Positions 1 to 8,012 of a stretch of 28,946 nucleotides of DNA are shown piece by piece. A program made the position numbers and the translations under genes. The notes under the pieces were generated by a model, which ran no database searches, had not been told where the DNA came from, and worked only from the letters and a program-made list of their open reading frames with translations. The stretch is from positions 1 to 28,946 of the forward strand of contig DFIA01000065.1 in assembly GCA_002372015.1 (NCBI GenBank). The letters run 5' to 3'. This stretch comes from Bacteroidales bacterium UBA3709 (GTDB taxonomy: Bacteria; Bacteroidota; Bacteroidia; Bacteroidales; UBA932). The stretch's first letter is position 1; every line of letters begins with the position of its first letter.

Positions 1-558
1 AACATAATACTCGCATCAGCATCGCCAAGAAGGAAAGAACTCTTGGGAGGTTTAGGAGTAGAGTTTGTTGTTGGTACTGTCTGCAACTATAACGAAAGCT
101 ATCCTCAGTCATTGGCTTACGAGAAAATACCTGAGTATATAGCAGAACAAAAAGCCCTTCACTATTCCGGAAAACTAAAGAAAGAAGACATACTTATAAC
201 TTCAGATACCATAGTTGTGTTAGGGTCTAAGATTTTGGGCAAGCCGCATAATCGGCAAGAAGCCATCGAGATGCTTTCTGAACTTTCTGGCAGAACGCAT
301 ACGGTAGTTACCGGCCTATGCCTTAAAAGTTTGGAGAAAAACCTTACGTTCTCAGATACCGCCCAGGTATTGTTCGACACCATTTCAGAAGACGAGATGA
401 ACTACTATATAGACAACTTTTATCCATACGACAAGGCAGGAGGCTACGCCGTGCAGGAATGGATAGGACTGGCCTGTATTAAAGAAATAAGAGGAAGCGT
501 ATATACCGTTATGGGCTTGCCTGTAAACAGGCTTTACAGAGAACTTATATCATTCTGA
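1..558 (+). CDS. maf: Maf-family nucleoside triphosphate pyrophosphatase (5' end outside window)
   Basis: The reading frame is open from base 1 and begins NIILASASPRRKELL, so only a few N-terminal residues are missing; a TTG at 43 is internal, not the start. Maf/YhdE proteins are cytoplasmic pyrophosphatases that hydrolyse non-canonical or dTTP/UTP-type nucleotides to monophosphates (family knowledge). Visible family motifs are SxSPRR at visible residues 6-11, the catalytic-type Asp in SDTIVV (visible D69), and the DKAGGYAVQE segment followed by GSVYTVMGLP near the C-terminus. The 185 visible residues match the family's usual length of about 190. The stop overlaps the stop end of recQ on the other strand by 14 bp, so no terminator fits between them. 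Substrate preference cannot be fixed from sequence alone; the family assignment is secure. Confidence 0.93.
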   Translation, partial: NIILASASPRRKELLGGLGVEFVVGTVCNYNESYPQSLAYEKIPEYIAEQKALHYSGKLKKEDILITSDTIVVLGSKILGKPHNRQEAIEMLSELSGRTHTVVTGLCLKSLEKNLTFSDTAQVLFDTISEDEMNYYIDNFYPYDKAGGYAVQEWIGLACIKEIRGSVYTVMGLPVNRLYRELISF

Positions 559-2473
559 TACCATCGTCTTCAGCTACTATCAGACCTCTGTCTGCCATAT
601 CTCTAAGCACAGAAACATATCTGCCATAGACCGATGGCGGTATTGTTTGCTTCAGCTTTGGAAAGCTCATTTTTTCACCGGCAGATTTCAGCATTGAAAT
701 AATATGGTTTTCAATATTTATGTCTGAAACTTGTTCTATATTATTGCTATTCTTTTTGGAAATGCATACATCGCATACTCCGCAATCAGATTTCGCTGGC
801 TGTGAGAAGTATTCTATCAAATAACGGCTTCTGCATACCTCATTTTGTTGAGCATAGTTGATTATAGCCTCTACCCTCTTGCTCATCTGCTGTTTCCTCT
901 GCTCATAGCGCTTTGAACTTATATATAGGTTAGACGGTTCTAAACGCTCACATTTGAATATGATAAGTGGAGTGCGTATCTGAGGTATATATTTGATAAC
1001 TTTTCTTTTAGACAAGTATTGCAGCTTAGCTCTCACATTTTGAGGGGTATCTACATTTATTCTTGCCAGGTACTCTTCATCTATCCGAACCATCTGCGAG
1101 AACAGGCCTGAATATGTGCGCATGAGGCTCTTGACAAAATCGTCCATAACGCTATCTCCGAGCTGTATGGAGTAAAGTTCATCCTTATCTACAATGAACT
1201 TTATTCTGGACGGATTGTCGATTTCATCTGTAAGTTCCCAGTAACCTTCTTGCTCTAAATATTTGATTGCATAGTATGCTCCAAGTGCATGTAGCTTATA
1301 CAATCGAGCAAATTCCAAAAGATCAAATTTTCTAACAGAATTTTCTCCATCGCCATAAGCTATTTTCAGATAGTTGCCTACAAACTGATAAACTTGAGCC
1401 ATATACTCTATTGAGGGAAAGTTAGTAGAAATCAGCTGCCGCAATCGCTTAGTATCTGATGAGTTCCATAACAAAACAGCCCAAGAAGGCTTGCCATCTC
1501 GCCCTGCTCTCCCTGCTTCCTGAAAATAAGATTCTATTGAATCCGGCATATTCAGGTGAAGTACCATTCGTACATCGGCCTTATCTATACCCATACCAAA
1601 AGCATTGGTAGCCACTATTATATCGGTTTTGCCATTCTTCCAGTTTTCTTGCCGGAGATTTCTTTCTTCTTTTCCCAATCCGGCATGATAAAACTCGGCT
1701 GATATTCCAGACGATTTTAGCAATGTTGCCATGTCTTCGCAAATTTTTCTTTCTCTGCAATATACTATAGCTGCCCCTTTTCCCAATTTATTGCAATACG
1801 ACGAACAAACAGCCAGTAAATTACCCAGTTTATCTTCGCAATTTCTAACTATATAGGCAATATTCTTTCTGGAGAAATCTGAGGATATAACATTGGGCAC
1901 AGCAAATCCAAGCTTTGCCATAATATCATCTGCAACTTCTTTTGTAGCAGTTGCGGTAAGAGCTACTACAGGAATTTCTGCCCCTATTATTTCTCGAAGT
2001 TTGATGATATCTAAATATGCAGGTCTGAAATCGTACCCCCATTGAGATATACAATGCGCCTCATCTACAACCAAATAGGAGATCTTCATCTGAACCACAG
2101 CAGATTTGAAGCCAAAGGTAGAAAGTCTTTCGGGAGATAAATACAAAAACTTATAATCGCCGTATAACGCATTATCTAAAGCTATGTCTATAGCTCTGGG
2201 GCTCATACCGGAATGCACAGCCAAAGCTCTTATTCCCTTACTGCGCAAGTTCTCCACCTGATCTTTCATAAGGGCAATCAAAGGGCTGACCACAAGACAT
2301 ATACCATCTTTGGCCATTGCAGGTACCTGAAAACAAACAGACTTGCCGCCGCCGGTGGGTAACAGTGCAAGAGTATCTTTCCCTGAAACAATGCTATCAA
2401 TTACCTTTTCTTGAGCCGGTCTGAAAGAAGAAAACCCCCAATATTCCTGAAGTATATCCCTGTATTTATCCAT
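545..2473 (-). CDS. recQ: ATP-dependent DNA helicase RecQ, short form without HRDC
   Basis: This is a superfamily 2 3'-5' DNA helicase acting in recombination and replication repair. With the start at MDKYRDIL (2473), the Walker A motif LLPTGGGKS is at residues 37-45. VVDEAHCISQWGYDFRP is the DEAH box plus the RecQ-specific aromatic loop, and QEAGRAGRDG is motif VI. The RecQ-Ct zinc site is visible as C-x17-C-x2-C-x2-C in the segment CRSRYLIEYF...DCGVCDVC. The protein ends soon after the winged-helix region and shows no recognisable HRDC domain, matching the roughly 640-residue RecQ class found in Bacteroidetes. The frame extends to an ATG at 2515, with another ATG at 2482. I chose 2473 because family members begin MDKY, but 2482 and 2515 are possible. 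A near-match to a -7 box (TATCTTTA, minus strand, 2490-2497) lies just upstream of 2482. Confidence 0.93.
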   Translation of the reverse strand: MDKYRDILQEYWGFSSFRPAQEKVIDSIVSGKDTLALLPTGGGKSVCFQVPAMAKDGICLVVSPLIALMKDQVENLRSKGIRALAVHSGMSPRAIDIALDNALYGDYKFLYLSPERLSTFGFKSAVVQMKISYLVVDEAHCISQWGYDFRPAYLDIIKLREIIGAEIPVVALTATATKEVADDIMAKLGFAVPNVISSDFSRKNIAYIVRNCEDKLGNLLAVCSSYCNKLGKGAAIVYCRERKICEDMATLLKSSGISAEFYHAGLGKEERNLRQENWKNGKTDIIVATNAFGMGIDKADVRMVLHLNMPDSIESYFQEAGRAGRDGKPSWAVLLWNSSDTKRLRQLISTNFPSIEYMAQVYQFVGNYLKIAYGDGENSVRKFDLLEFARLYKLHALGAYYAIKYLEQEGYWELTDEIDNPSRIKFIVDKDELYSIQLGDSVMDDFVKSLMRTYSGLFSQMVRIDEEYLARINVDTPQNVRAKLQYLSKRKVIKYIPQIRTPLIIFKCERLEPSNLYISSKRYEQRKQQMSKRVEAIINYAQQNEVCRSRYLIEYFSQPAKSDCGVCDVCISKKNSNNIEQVSDINIENHIISMLKSAGEKMSFPKLKQTIPPSVYGRYVSVLRDMADRGLIVAEDDGIRMI

Positions 2474-2527
2474 TCCTGCCATCTGAATGTAAAGATAGTT
2501 CAATTTAATGAACATAAATCATAAAAG

Positions 2528-2558
2528 TTTGACGATATGATTTAATTAACTAATTTTG
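2528..2558 (+). promoter_or_regulatory. Bacteroidetes-type promoter for the nitroreductase operon
   Basis: TTTG at 2528-2531 is followed by 19 bases and then TAATTTTG at 2551-2558. This fits the -33 TTTG / -7 TAnnTTTG consensus of the Bacteroidetes primary sigma factor with ideal spacing. It points at the nitroreductase start at 2621, giving a leader of about 55 bases. It is the only full two-element promoter I found in the window. Confidence 0.75.
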
Positions 2559-2620
2559 ATTACCAAAAACCGCTAAATAACATTGCTTGCGGCTACTAAC
2601 TATCTATCTATACCGTGATT

Positions 2621-3259
2621 ATGGCAGACAATTATCTTGGAAAAAAATTTGAAGATTTAGCCTCTCGAAAAAAGCCTGTCAGACTAAGGCAGACAAATCA
2701 GAGTTTAGATTCTTTATTGCTGAAAAACCGCAGTTGCAGAGGTTGGGATTCCGGCGTGCGTGTTACGCAAGAGCAACTGCTGAAGATTGTGAATGTTAAC
2801 ACTATGATAGCCTCTGCAAAAAATCAGCAAGTACTCAGGTTCAAACTTCTCATAGGAGAAGAAGCTATGTCCTTTAACTCAAATATAAAGTTAGGCGCTG
2901 CATTGCCAGAGCTAAACCTCCCCTTCAAAGGAGAAGAACCTTCTGCTTTCATAATAATTTGCTCAACTATTGCAGAGAACAAATGGGTAGATATAGATCT
3001 TGGTATTTCTGCACAAAGTATGCTTCTGAAGGCTGTAGAAATGGGCTTGAATGGTATTTGTATAGGAGCTTTCAATAAGGCAGAGGCGCAGAAGCTGGTA
3101 GGAGAAAACTTGGAGCCACTAATGGTATTAGCCTTAGGAAAAGGCATTGAAAAATACCAGATTCTACATGTAAGTAAAGAAGAGTCTCTAAACTATTATA
3201 GAGAGAACGGCATACACTATATACCTAAGATAAAGACAGAAGACCTTTTAATTCAATAA
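2621..3259 (+). CDS. Nitroreductase family protein (FMN-dependent)
   Basis: This predicted 212-residue cytoplasmic flavoprotein belongs to the nitroreductase fold, whose members use NAD(P)H and FMN to reduce nitro-aromatics, quinones or related compounds. Family marks are the N-terminal KNRSCRGW segment (FMN-phosphate-type Arg cluster), the central DLGISAQSMLLKAVEMGLNGICIGAF helix-strand that is characteristic of the family, and the C-terminal YYRENGIHYIPK. The frame can be extended to a GTG at 2615, but the ATG at 2621 (MADNYLG) is preferred. It lies 3 bp upstream of a WYL regulator and behind a well-formed promoter, so the two are almost certainly co-transcribed. The physiological substrate cannot be read from the sequence. 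Confidence 0.85.
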   Translation: MADNYLGKKFEDLASRKKPVRLRQTNQSLDSLLLKNRSCRGWDSGVRVTQEQLLKIVNVNTMIASAKNQQVLRFKLLIGEEAMSFNSNIKLGAALPELNLPFKGEEPSAFIIICSTIAENKWVDIDLGISAQSMLLKAVEMGLNGICIGAFNKAEAQKLVGENLEPLMVLALGKGIEKYQILHVSKEESLNYYRENGIHYIPKIKTEDLLIQ

Positions 3260-3262
3260 ATT

Positions 3263-4162
3263 ATGGATCAGCCGAAAGTTGAAAGAATGTTACGTCTTAT
3301 GATGTTGTTGGCAGGGAATGTGAACTATACCATCAACGATCTTGCGGCAAAACTCGAAACTTCATACAGATCTGTTTATCGCTATATAGATACTTTCAAA
3401 GCAGCCGGCTTTGTGGTGCAAAAAAATGGAGAGTTCTATTATATCGCCAAGGAAAGCCGCTTTTTTAAAGATATTTCTCAGTTAGTGCATTTTACTGATG
3501 AAGAAGCTTATATGGTAAACAAACTGATAGAAGGAATAGACGACACCAACACCATAAAGCAGAATCTCAGAAAAAAACTTGCAACAATCTACAACTGCAC
3601 CGCTATTGCAGATGTTATTGTTAAAAACGAGAATGCCTCTAATGTAAATGCCATAATAGAGGCCATCAGAGATAAAAAGCAGATTATGCTTAAAGGCTAC
3701 TCCAGCTCTCATACAAACAAAATATCGGACCGTATAGTAGAACCGTTTAAGTTTACTACCAACTATATTTCTGTATGGTGCTACGAACCGGCTCATAAGC
3801 AGAATAAGCAATTTAAAATAGACAGGATAGGCAAAGTAGAAATTCTAAATACAGCCTGGCAGTTCGGAGATAAACACGCCAGCGAGAGTGTTGACATTTT
3901 TCGCATGAGCGGCAAGCAAACAGAAAAAATTTGTCTAAGATTGAGTCTGAGAGCAAAGAATCTGTTGATAGAAGAATACCCTATGAGCGAACAATATATT
4001 ACACAAGAAGACAAAAATCACTGGATTCTGGCTGCTGAAATTTGTTCTCCCTTGGGCGCTTGCAGATTTATAGCAGGCCTTCCGGAAGACATAGAAATCA
4101 TTAAAGGCAAAATGATTAAAAGCCAGCTTCATAAATATGCAAAACAATTACTAAAGATTTAG
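3263..4162 (+). CDS. WYL-domain transcriptional regulator with N-terminal HTH
   Basis: This 299-residue regulator has a winged HTH at residues 5-60 (YTINDLAAKLETSYRSVYRYIDTFKAAGF, an HTH_11-like helix-turn-helix). A central WYL domain follows at about 125-200, with the hallmark segment FTTNYISVWCYEP replacing the textbook W-Y-L by W-C-Y. The C-terminal WCX-like region covers roughly 215-299. WYL proteins generally bind DNA as dimers and sense a ligand or nucleic acid; the ligand here is unknown. It is 3 bp after the nitroreductase and 12 bp before the LTA-synthase-like gene, so it may control its own operon (inference). Confidence 0.85.
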   Translation: MDQPKVERMLRLMMLLAGNVNYTINDLAAKLETSYRSVYRYIDTFKAAGFVVQKNGEFYYIAKESRFFKDISQLVHFTDEEAYMVNKLIEGIDDTNTIKQNLRKKLATIYNCTAIADVIVKNENASNVNAIIEAIRDKKQIMLKGYSSSHTNKISDRIVEPFKFTTNYISVWCYEPAHKQNKQFKIDRIGKVEILNTAWQFGDKHASESVDIFRMSGKQTEKICLRLSLRAKNLLIEEYPMSEQYITQEDKNHWILAAEICSPLGACRFIAGLPEDIEIIKGKMIKSQLHKYAKQLLKI

Positions 4163-4174
4163 ATATAAAACTAT

Positions 4175-6085
4175 ATGAGAAGCAGAATCTCATTTATTCT
4201 AAGATACTATGTTCATCTTGTTGTAGTATTTACACTACAGAAGCCTCTTTTTATGCTCTTTACCGGTGCAGAGCAGAAACTGCGCTACACAGATTTCTTG
4301 CAGGTCATGTATAAGAGTTTGCCCATGGATCTGTGCGTAGCTGCCTATCTGTGTGGAATCCCGCTGGTTGTGGCCCTAATAAGCCTATTATGGAGAGTAA
4401 ACTCAAACTTTAATCCGAGGCTTGTATTAAAGCCATACAACATTCTTATATCTGCATTTTTAGCATTGATATTTATTACAGACATATCGCTATATCCTTT
4501 CTGGCAATTTAAGTTAGACGCATCTGTTTTTATCTATTTGTCTAATCCGGCAGATGCTACCGCAAGCGTTTCCATAGGCTATCTTGTTATCAGAATATTG
4601 GCCATAATAGCCTATGCCCTATTGATATTCACTTTGCTCAGCCGCACTACTCCCAGGCGTTTCGGTTCTCACAAAGCCAGTGAGTCTAAAGTTCTATGCG
4701 CCATCTTGCTTCTCGTTACAGGAGGGCTGCTCTTTTTGGCGATAAGAGGCGGAGTAAAAGAATCCACGATGAATGTGGGCAGAGTATATTTTTCGGAGAA
4801 TCAATATCTTAATCATAGTGCAGTAAATCCTGTCTTCAGTTTGTTTTCTTCTATAGGAAAAAGCAAAGACTTAAAAAAAGAATACAGTTTTACAGACAAT
4901 GTTACTGCACTTGAACACTTCAATAAAATTTATAATCAAGGTAGAGATACATTACTGTTAAAGAAGTTGTTAAAACATCCTAAGCCAAATGTCTTGATAA
5001 TAGAAATGGAGAGTTTTGGCACTACCTATACAGACCCTCAAGAAGCCGGAATATCTAAAAAACATGTAACTCCAAATTACTGGGAAATAGCTCGGGAAGG
5101 CATTTTATTTGAGAATATGTGGTGTAACAGCTACCGTACAGACAGGGGCACCGTATCTATCTTTAGCGGACATCCGGCTCTACCCAAAACCTCCTTAATG
5201 AAACAACCTAAAATTGTAGAATACCTGCCTAAACTCGCTGCCAGCTTCCTTAAAAACGGATATTCCACCCATTTTCTTTATGGTGGAGATATAAATTTTA
5301 CAAATACTAAAGGCTACCTTATTACCAACGGATTCAGAAATATTATAGCAGATACAGACTTCTCTTCCTTAGAGCAAAAGACCAACAAGTGGGGAGTAGA
5401 GGATGCCATCACATTCAAATATCTTGAAGAAAATATCCATAAGCTGCAAAGCCCATGGTTTTATGGCTTTCTTACCTTATCGAGTCACGAGCCCTTTGAT
5501 GTTCCCGAAAAAATACTGGAAGACAAGGTCTATAATGCCGCAGCTTATACCGACAAACAGCTTGGAATATTTATCAATTCCATTAAAGATACGCCCATCT
5601 GGGACAGTCTATTGATAATTATATTGCCCGATCATAACATGCTCTACAAAAGAAAGTATGATCCAGACTACTTCAAATGCCGAATGATATGGACAGGCGG
5701 TGCTGTAGCATGCCATGGCAGTAGTATAGAAACCATAATGAATCAGAGCGATTTAGCTTCAACTCTGCTGGCACAAATGCAATGGGACATTACAGATTTT
5801 CCTTTGAGTCGTAATATTTTATCGCCGAACTATTCCTATCCGTCTGCTTTCTGTTGCTACAACAATGGTTTTATTGTGGCAGATACACTTGGAGCCATAG
5901 CCTATGATTTAGATATGCAAGCCTTAATGTTCCCTGCCCATAACACTAACACAGACAACTCTACTGCCATAATCTCAAACTCCAACAAAGTGGAAACAGG
6001 TAAGGCTCTTCTTCAAAGCATATCTGCACGATTAGATAAACCCACACCTAACGCACCACTATTGCGTATTTATAGCGTAAATTAG
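4175..6085 (+). CDS. LTA synthase-like inner-membrane sulfatase/phosphotransferase
   Basis: This 636-residue membrane enzyme has about five hydrophobic segments near residues 8-29, 52-73, 88-107, 132-155 and 172-191, followed by a large periplasmic alkaline-phosphatase/sulfatase-fold domain from about residue 270. The metal site of the LTA synthase family is recognisable: E279 in VLIIEMESFG, the nucleophile T326 in RTDRGTVSIFSGHP, H438 in SSHEPF, and D486-H487 in ILPDHNM. LTA synthases move glycerol phosphate from phosphatidylglycerol. Gram-negative Bacteroidetes have no lipoteichoic acid, so the acceptor is probably another envelope glycan or lipid (inference). The gene is 12 bp after a WYL regulator and ends just before the promoter of a second, different WYL regulator. 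Confidence 0.85.
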   Translation: MRSRISFILRYYVHLVVVFTLQKPLFMLFTGAEQKLRYTDFLQVMYKSLPMDLCVAAYLCGIPLVVALISLLWRVNSNFNPRLVLKPYNILISAFLALIFITDISLYPFWQFKLDASVFIYLSNPADATASVSIGYLVIRILAIIAYALLIFTLLSRTTPRRFGSHKASESKVLCAILLLVTGGLLFLAIRGGVKESTMNVGRVYFSENQYLNHSAVNPVFSLFSSIGKSKDLKKEYSFTDNVTALEHFNKIYNQGRDTLLLKKLLKHPKPNVLIIEMESFGTTYTDPQEAGISKKHVTPNYWEIAREGILFENMWCNSYRTDRGTVSIFSGHPALPKTSLMKQPKIVEYLPKLAASFLKNGYSTHFLYGGDINFTNTKGYLITNGFRNIIADTDFSSLEQKTNKWGVEDAITFKYLEENIHKLQSPWFYGFLTLSSHEPFDVPEKILEDKVYNAAAYTDKQLGIFINSIKDTPIWDSLLIIILPDHNMLYKRKYDPDYFKCRMIWTGGAVACHGSSIETIMNQSDLASTLLAQMQWDITDFPLSRNILSPNYSYPSAFCCYNNGFIVADTLGAIAYDLDMQALMFPAHNTNTDNSTAIISNSNKVETGKALLQSISARLDKPTPNAPLLRIYSVN

Positions 6086-6105
6086 TAAATATTAGAAGTT
6101 TTTTG

Positions 6106-6113
6106 TATCTTTG
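6106..6113 (+). promoter_or_regulatory. -7 promoter element for the WYL-hisA-like-HAD operon
   Basis: TATCTTTG matches TAnnTTTG exactly and lies 23 bases before the ATG at 6137, giving a short leader. I see no convincing TTTG 19-21 bases upstream. The gap between the preceding stop and this gene is only 51 bp. Confidence 0.65.
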
Positions 6114-6120
6114 CGCAAAG
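6109..6120. repeat. Perfect 12-bp palindrome overlapping the promoter
   Basis: CTTTGCGCAAAG reads the same on both strands. It covers the second half of the -7 box and the expected transcription start of the WYL regulator gene. That is a natural place for a dimeric repressor to bind. However, CTTTGC is itself common in promoters of this phylum, which lowers the surprise. Confidence 0.5.
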
Positions 6121-6136
6121 ATAATGCAAATAAGAT

Positions 6137-7261
6137 ATGTCGGTTACCTCCAATGCCCTTTTACGGCACATTACCATAGACGCTTGCCTTAGAGATACTG
6201 CGCATAAGTACTCTCTTCAGGATCTTATTGCAGCCTGTACCAGGGCCATCAAAGAAAACAGTAAGACAAAGTTAAAAGATAACTTCTGTGTATCAACCAG
6301 AACAGTACAGTTAGACCTGCAACTCATGCGCGATAAGAAAAAGGGATACAATGCCCCTATCGTTGTGTATGAACAAAAGTACTACAAGTACAGTAATCCA
6401 GACTACTCCATAGGCAATGCAAATGTTCGCCAAACTACCCTTACACCTCTGTCGGAAATTTCGGAAACTCTTCAAAGATATTCCAAAATGACCGGAATGG
6501 AGGCCTTGGAGGGTGCGGTGGATATTATACGCGAATGTCTGGAAAACAAGGTTAACGGCTCTTACCAAAAAATCAGAAGAGAGGCACCATCCAAAATATC
6601 CGGAGGGGCATATTTAGATGTTATAAAAGATGCGGTTGTACATCGCAGAGTGCTGAGTCTTAGCTATACAGATGAGAGGGCAGACACCAGAGATATTATA
6701 TTCTATCCACTGCATCTTACAAGTTATCGCAACAGATGGTACTGCATAGGTTATATAGAGGGCAAAGACGGCTTGAAGGCAGTTCAGACAGATTGCGTAA
6801 CCAGCTACTCATACGCAATACTACCCTTCCCACCAAACTATAAATTCGTGCCAGACGAATATTTTGCAGACATTATAGGAATTACACGGCCGGCAGACAA
6901 AAAGGAGGATATTTTACTTGAAGTTCAGGCTAATCTGGCCAGATATATAATACAAAACCCTCTTCATTCTTCGCAAAAACTCACAAGAAAACAAGAAGAC
7001 GGTAGCTGTACTTTCAAAATATGCATAATTCCTAACGATGAGTTTTACAGATGGCTCTATGAAAATCATCCATTTGTATCTATACATTCGCCGCAATATC
7101 TGAAAACCAATGCAGATAACTTTATCCGCAATACCATTTCAGACCTGCCCGCACCTATCGTTGCGGCAGAAGTGAAGCCTAAGAAAGAGAAAGACACAAG
7201 AAAAAAGAAAAAAGAACAAAAAAGCGAGCAAGCAGAAGACCTCTTCTCTTCTCTTTTCTAA
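6137..7261 (+). CDS. WYL-domain transcriptional regulator (Bacteroidetes-type, basic C-terminal tail)
   Basis: This 374-residue protein is of a different WYL subfamily from the one at 3263. The N-terminal winged HTH (about residues 8-80) includes VSTRTVQLDLQLMRDKKKGYNAPI, a form typical of Bacteroidetes WYL regulators. The WYL domain at about 155-240 contains SYRNRWYCIGYIEG, and a WCX-like region follows to about 335. The C-terminus is a lysine-rich tail (KPKKEKDTRKKKKEQKSEQ) ending EDLFSSLF, probably disordered and nucleic-acid-binding (inference). It is first in an operon with the HisA-like and HAD genes, 4 bp before the next start. The palindrome over its own promoter suggests autoregulation. 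Confidence 0.85.
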   Translation: MSVTSNALLRHITIDACLRDTAHKYSLQDLIAACTRAIKENSKTKLKDNFCVSTRTVQLDLQLMRDKKKGYNAPIVVYEQKYYKYSNPDYSIGNANVRQTTLTPLSEISETLQRYSKMTGMEALEGAVDIIRECLENKVNGSYQKIRREAPSKISGGAYLDVIKDAVVHRRVLSLSYTDERADTRDIIFYPLHLTSYRNRWYCIGYIEGKDGLKAVQTDCVTSYSYAILPFPPNYKFVPDEYFADIIGITRPADKKEDILLEVQANLARYIIQNPLHSSQKLTRKQEDGSCTFKICIIPNDEFYRWLYENHPFVSIHSPQYLKTNADNFIRNTISDLPAPIVAAEVKPKKEKDTRKKKKEQKSEQAEDLFSSLF

Positions 7262-7265
7262 TACA

Positions 7266-8012
7266 ATGATAAACATTATTCCATCTATCCAGCTTTTAGG
7301 CAATAAAATCGTTTCGTTTCCAGAAGGTAATATCAAGGAAATGAAAACTTTTGATATAGATTTGATAGATTTTACCCTACAGGCAAAACAGGCTGGCATC
7401 AGCAGACTATGCCTTATAGATATTTCCGGCGCAAGAAGCAATGCCCCGCAGAGCTTAGACATATTGCACAAGGTTGTGCAACTCTCCGGACTTAAAGTTA
7501 CTATTGGCGGAGGTATCAAGTCCAGAGAGGCTCTGAAGAATGCCTTGGCAAGCGGAGCAGACCATATAATGAGTGCTTCTATAGCAGTGCTCCAGCCTAA
7601 TGTTTTCAACTACTGGTGCGAATGCTTTGAGCCATCGAACATTATCTTTGCAGCAGATATTATGCCTGATGGCCTGGCCGTTAAAGGATGGAAAGAAATA
7701 CACCAGACAAACGCCAAAGATGCTATAGGCATGGCAGTTGCAGAAGGGCTTAGAAAGGTGGTTATCAGAGATGTACGAAAAGAAGGCACTCTAAGTTCAC
7801 CTAATATCAAGATGTTGCAGGAACTTATTTCAGCTTTCCCAAAACTCGAATTTGCAGCACGCGGCGGCATTTCTTCCATAGACGATATCAATTCCCTTGA
7901 GCAAATTGGAGTGTCTGCAGCCTTTATAGGTACGGCTATCTTAGAAAATAAGCTCACATTTAGGCAAATAAAAGAGTATTACAGTTCCAAAAACAATGAA
8001 CAAGAAAACTGA
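7266..8012 (+). CDS. HisA-family TIM-barrel protein lacking the catalytic Asp base
   Basis: This 248-residue protein has the length and whole-chain pattern of HisA, the isomerase that converts ProFAR to PRFAR in histidine synthesis. Conserved parts are IPSI at residues 5-8, the phosphate-loop GGGIK at 81-85, D131 in FAADIMPDGLAVKGW (the position of the catalytic acid) and AARGGISS near 197-204. However, the strand-1 Asp that acts as general base in HisA (motif PAID) is Q9 here. The following DGK region is GNK, and the Thr-Asp pair near residue 169 reads R-D. It therefore probably does not carry out the normal isomerase reaction, or does so poorly (inference). No other histidine-synthesis gene is present in the window. 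The next gene, a HAD phosphatase, overlaps its 3' end by 17 bp. Confidence 0.8.
   Translation: MINIIPSIQLLGNKIVSFPEGNIKEMKTFDIDLIDFTLQAKQAGISRLCLIDISGARSNAPQSLDILHKVVQLSGLKVTIGGGIKSREALKNALASGADHIMSASIAVLQPNVFNYWCECFEPSNIIFAADIMPDGLAVKGWKEIHQTNAKDAIGMAVAEGLRKVVIRDVRKEGTLSSPNIKMLQELISAFPKLEFAARGGISSIDDINSLEQIGVSAAFIGTAILENKLTFRQIKEYYSSKNNEQEN

Noticed and set aside
2516..2620. A full promoter for recQ on the minus strand in the divergent gap
   Set aside because: Only a one-mismatch -7 box (TATCTTTA, minus strand, 2490-2497) was found, inside the longest frame and without a -33 element.
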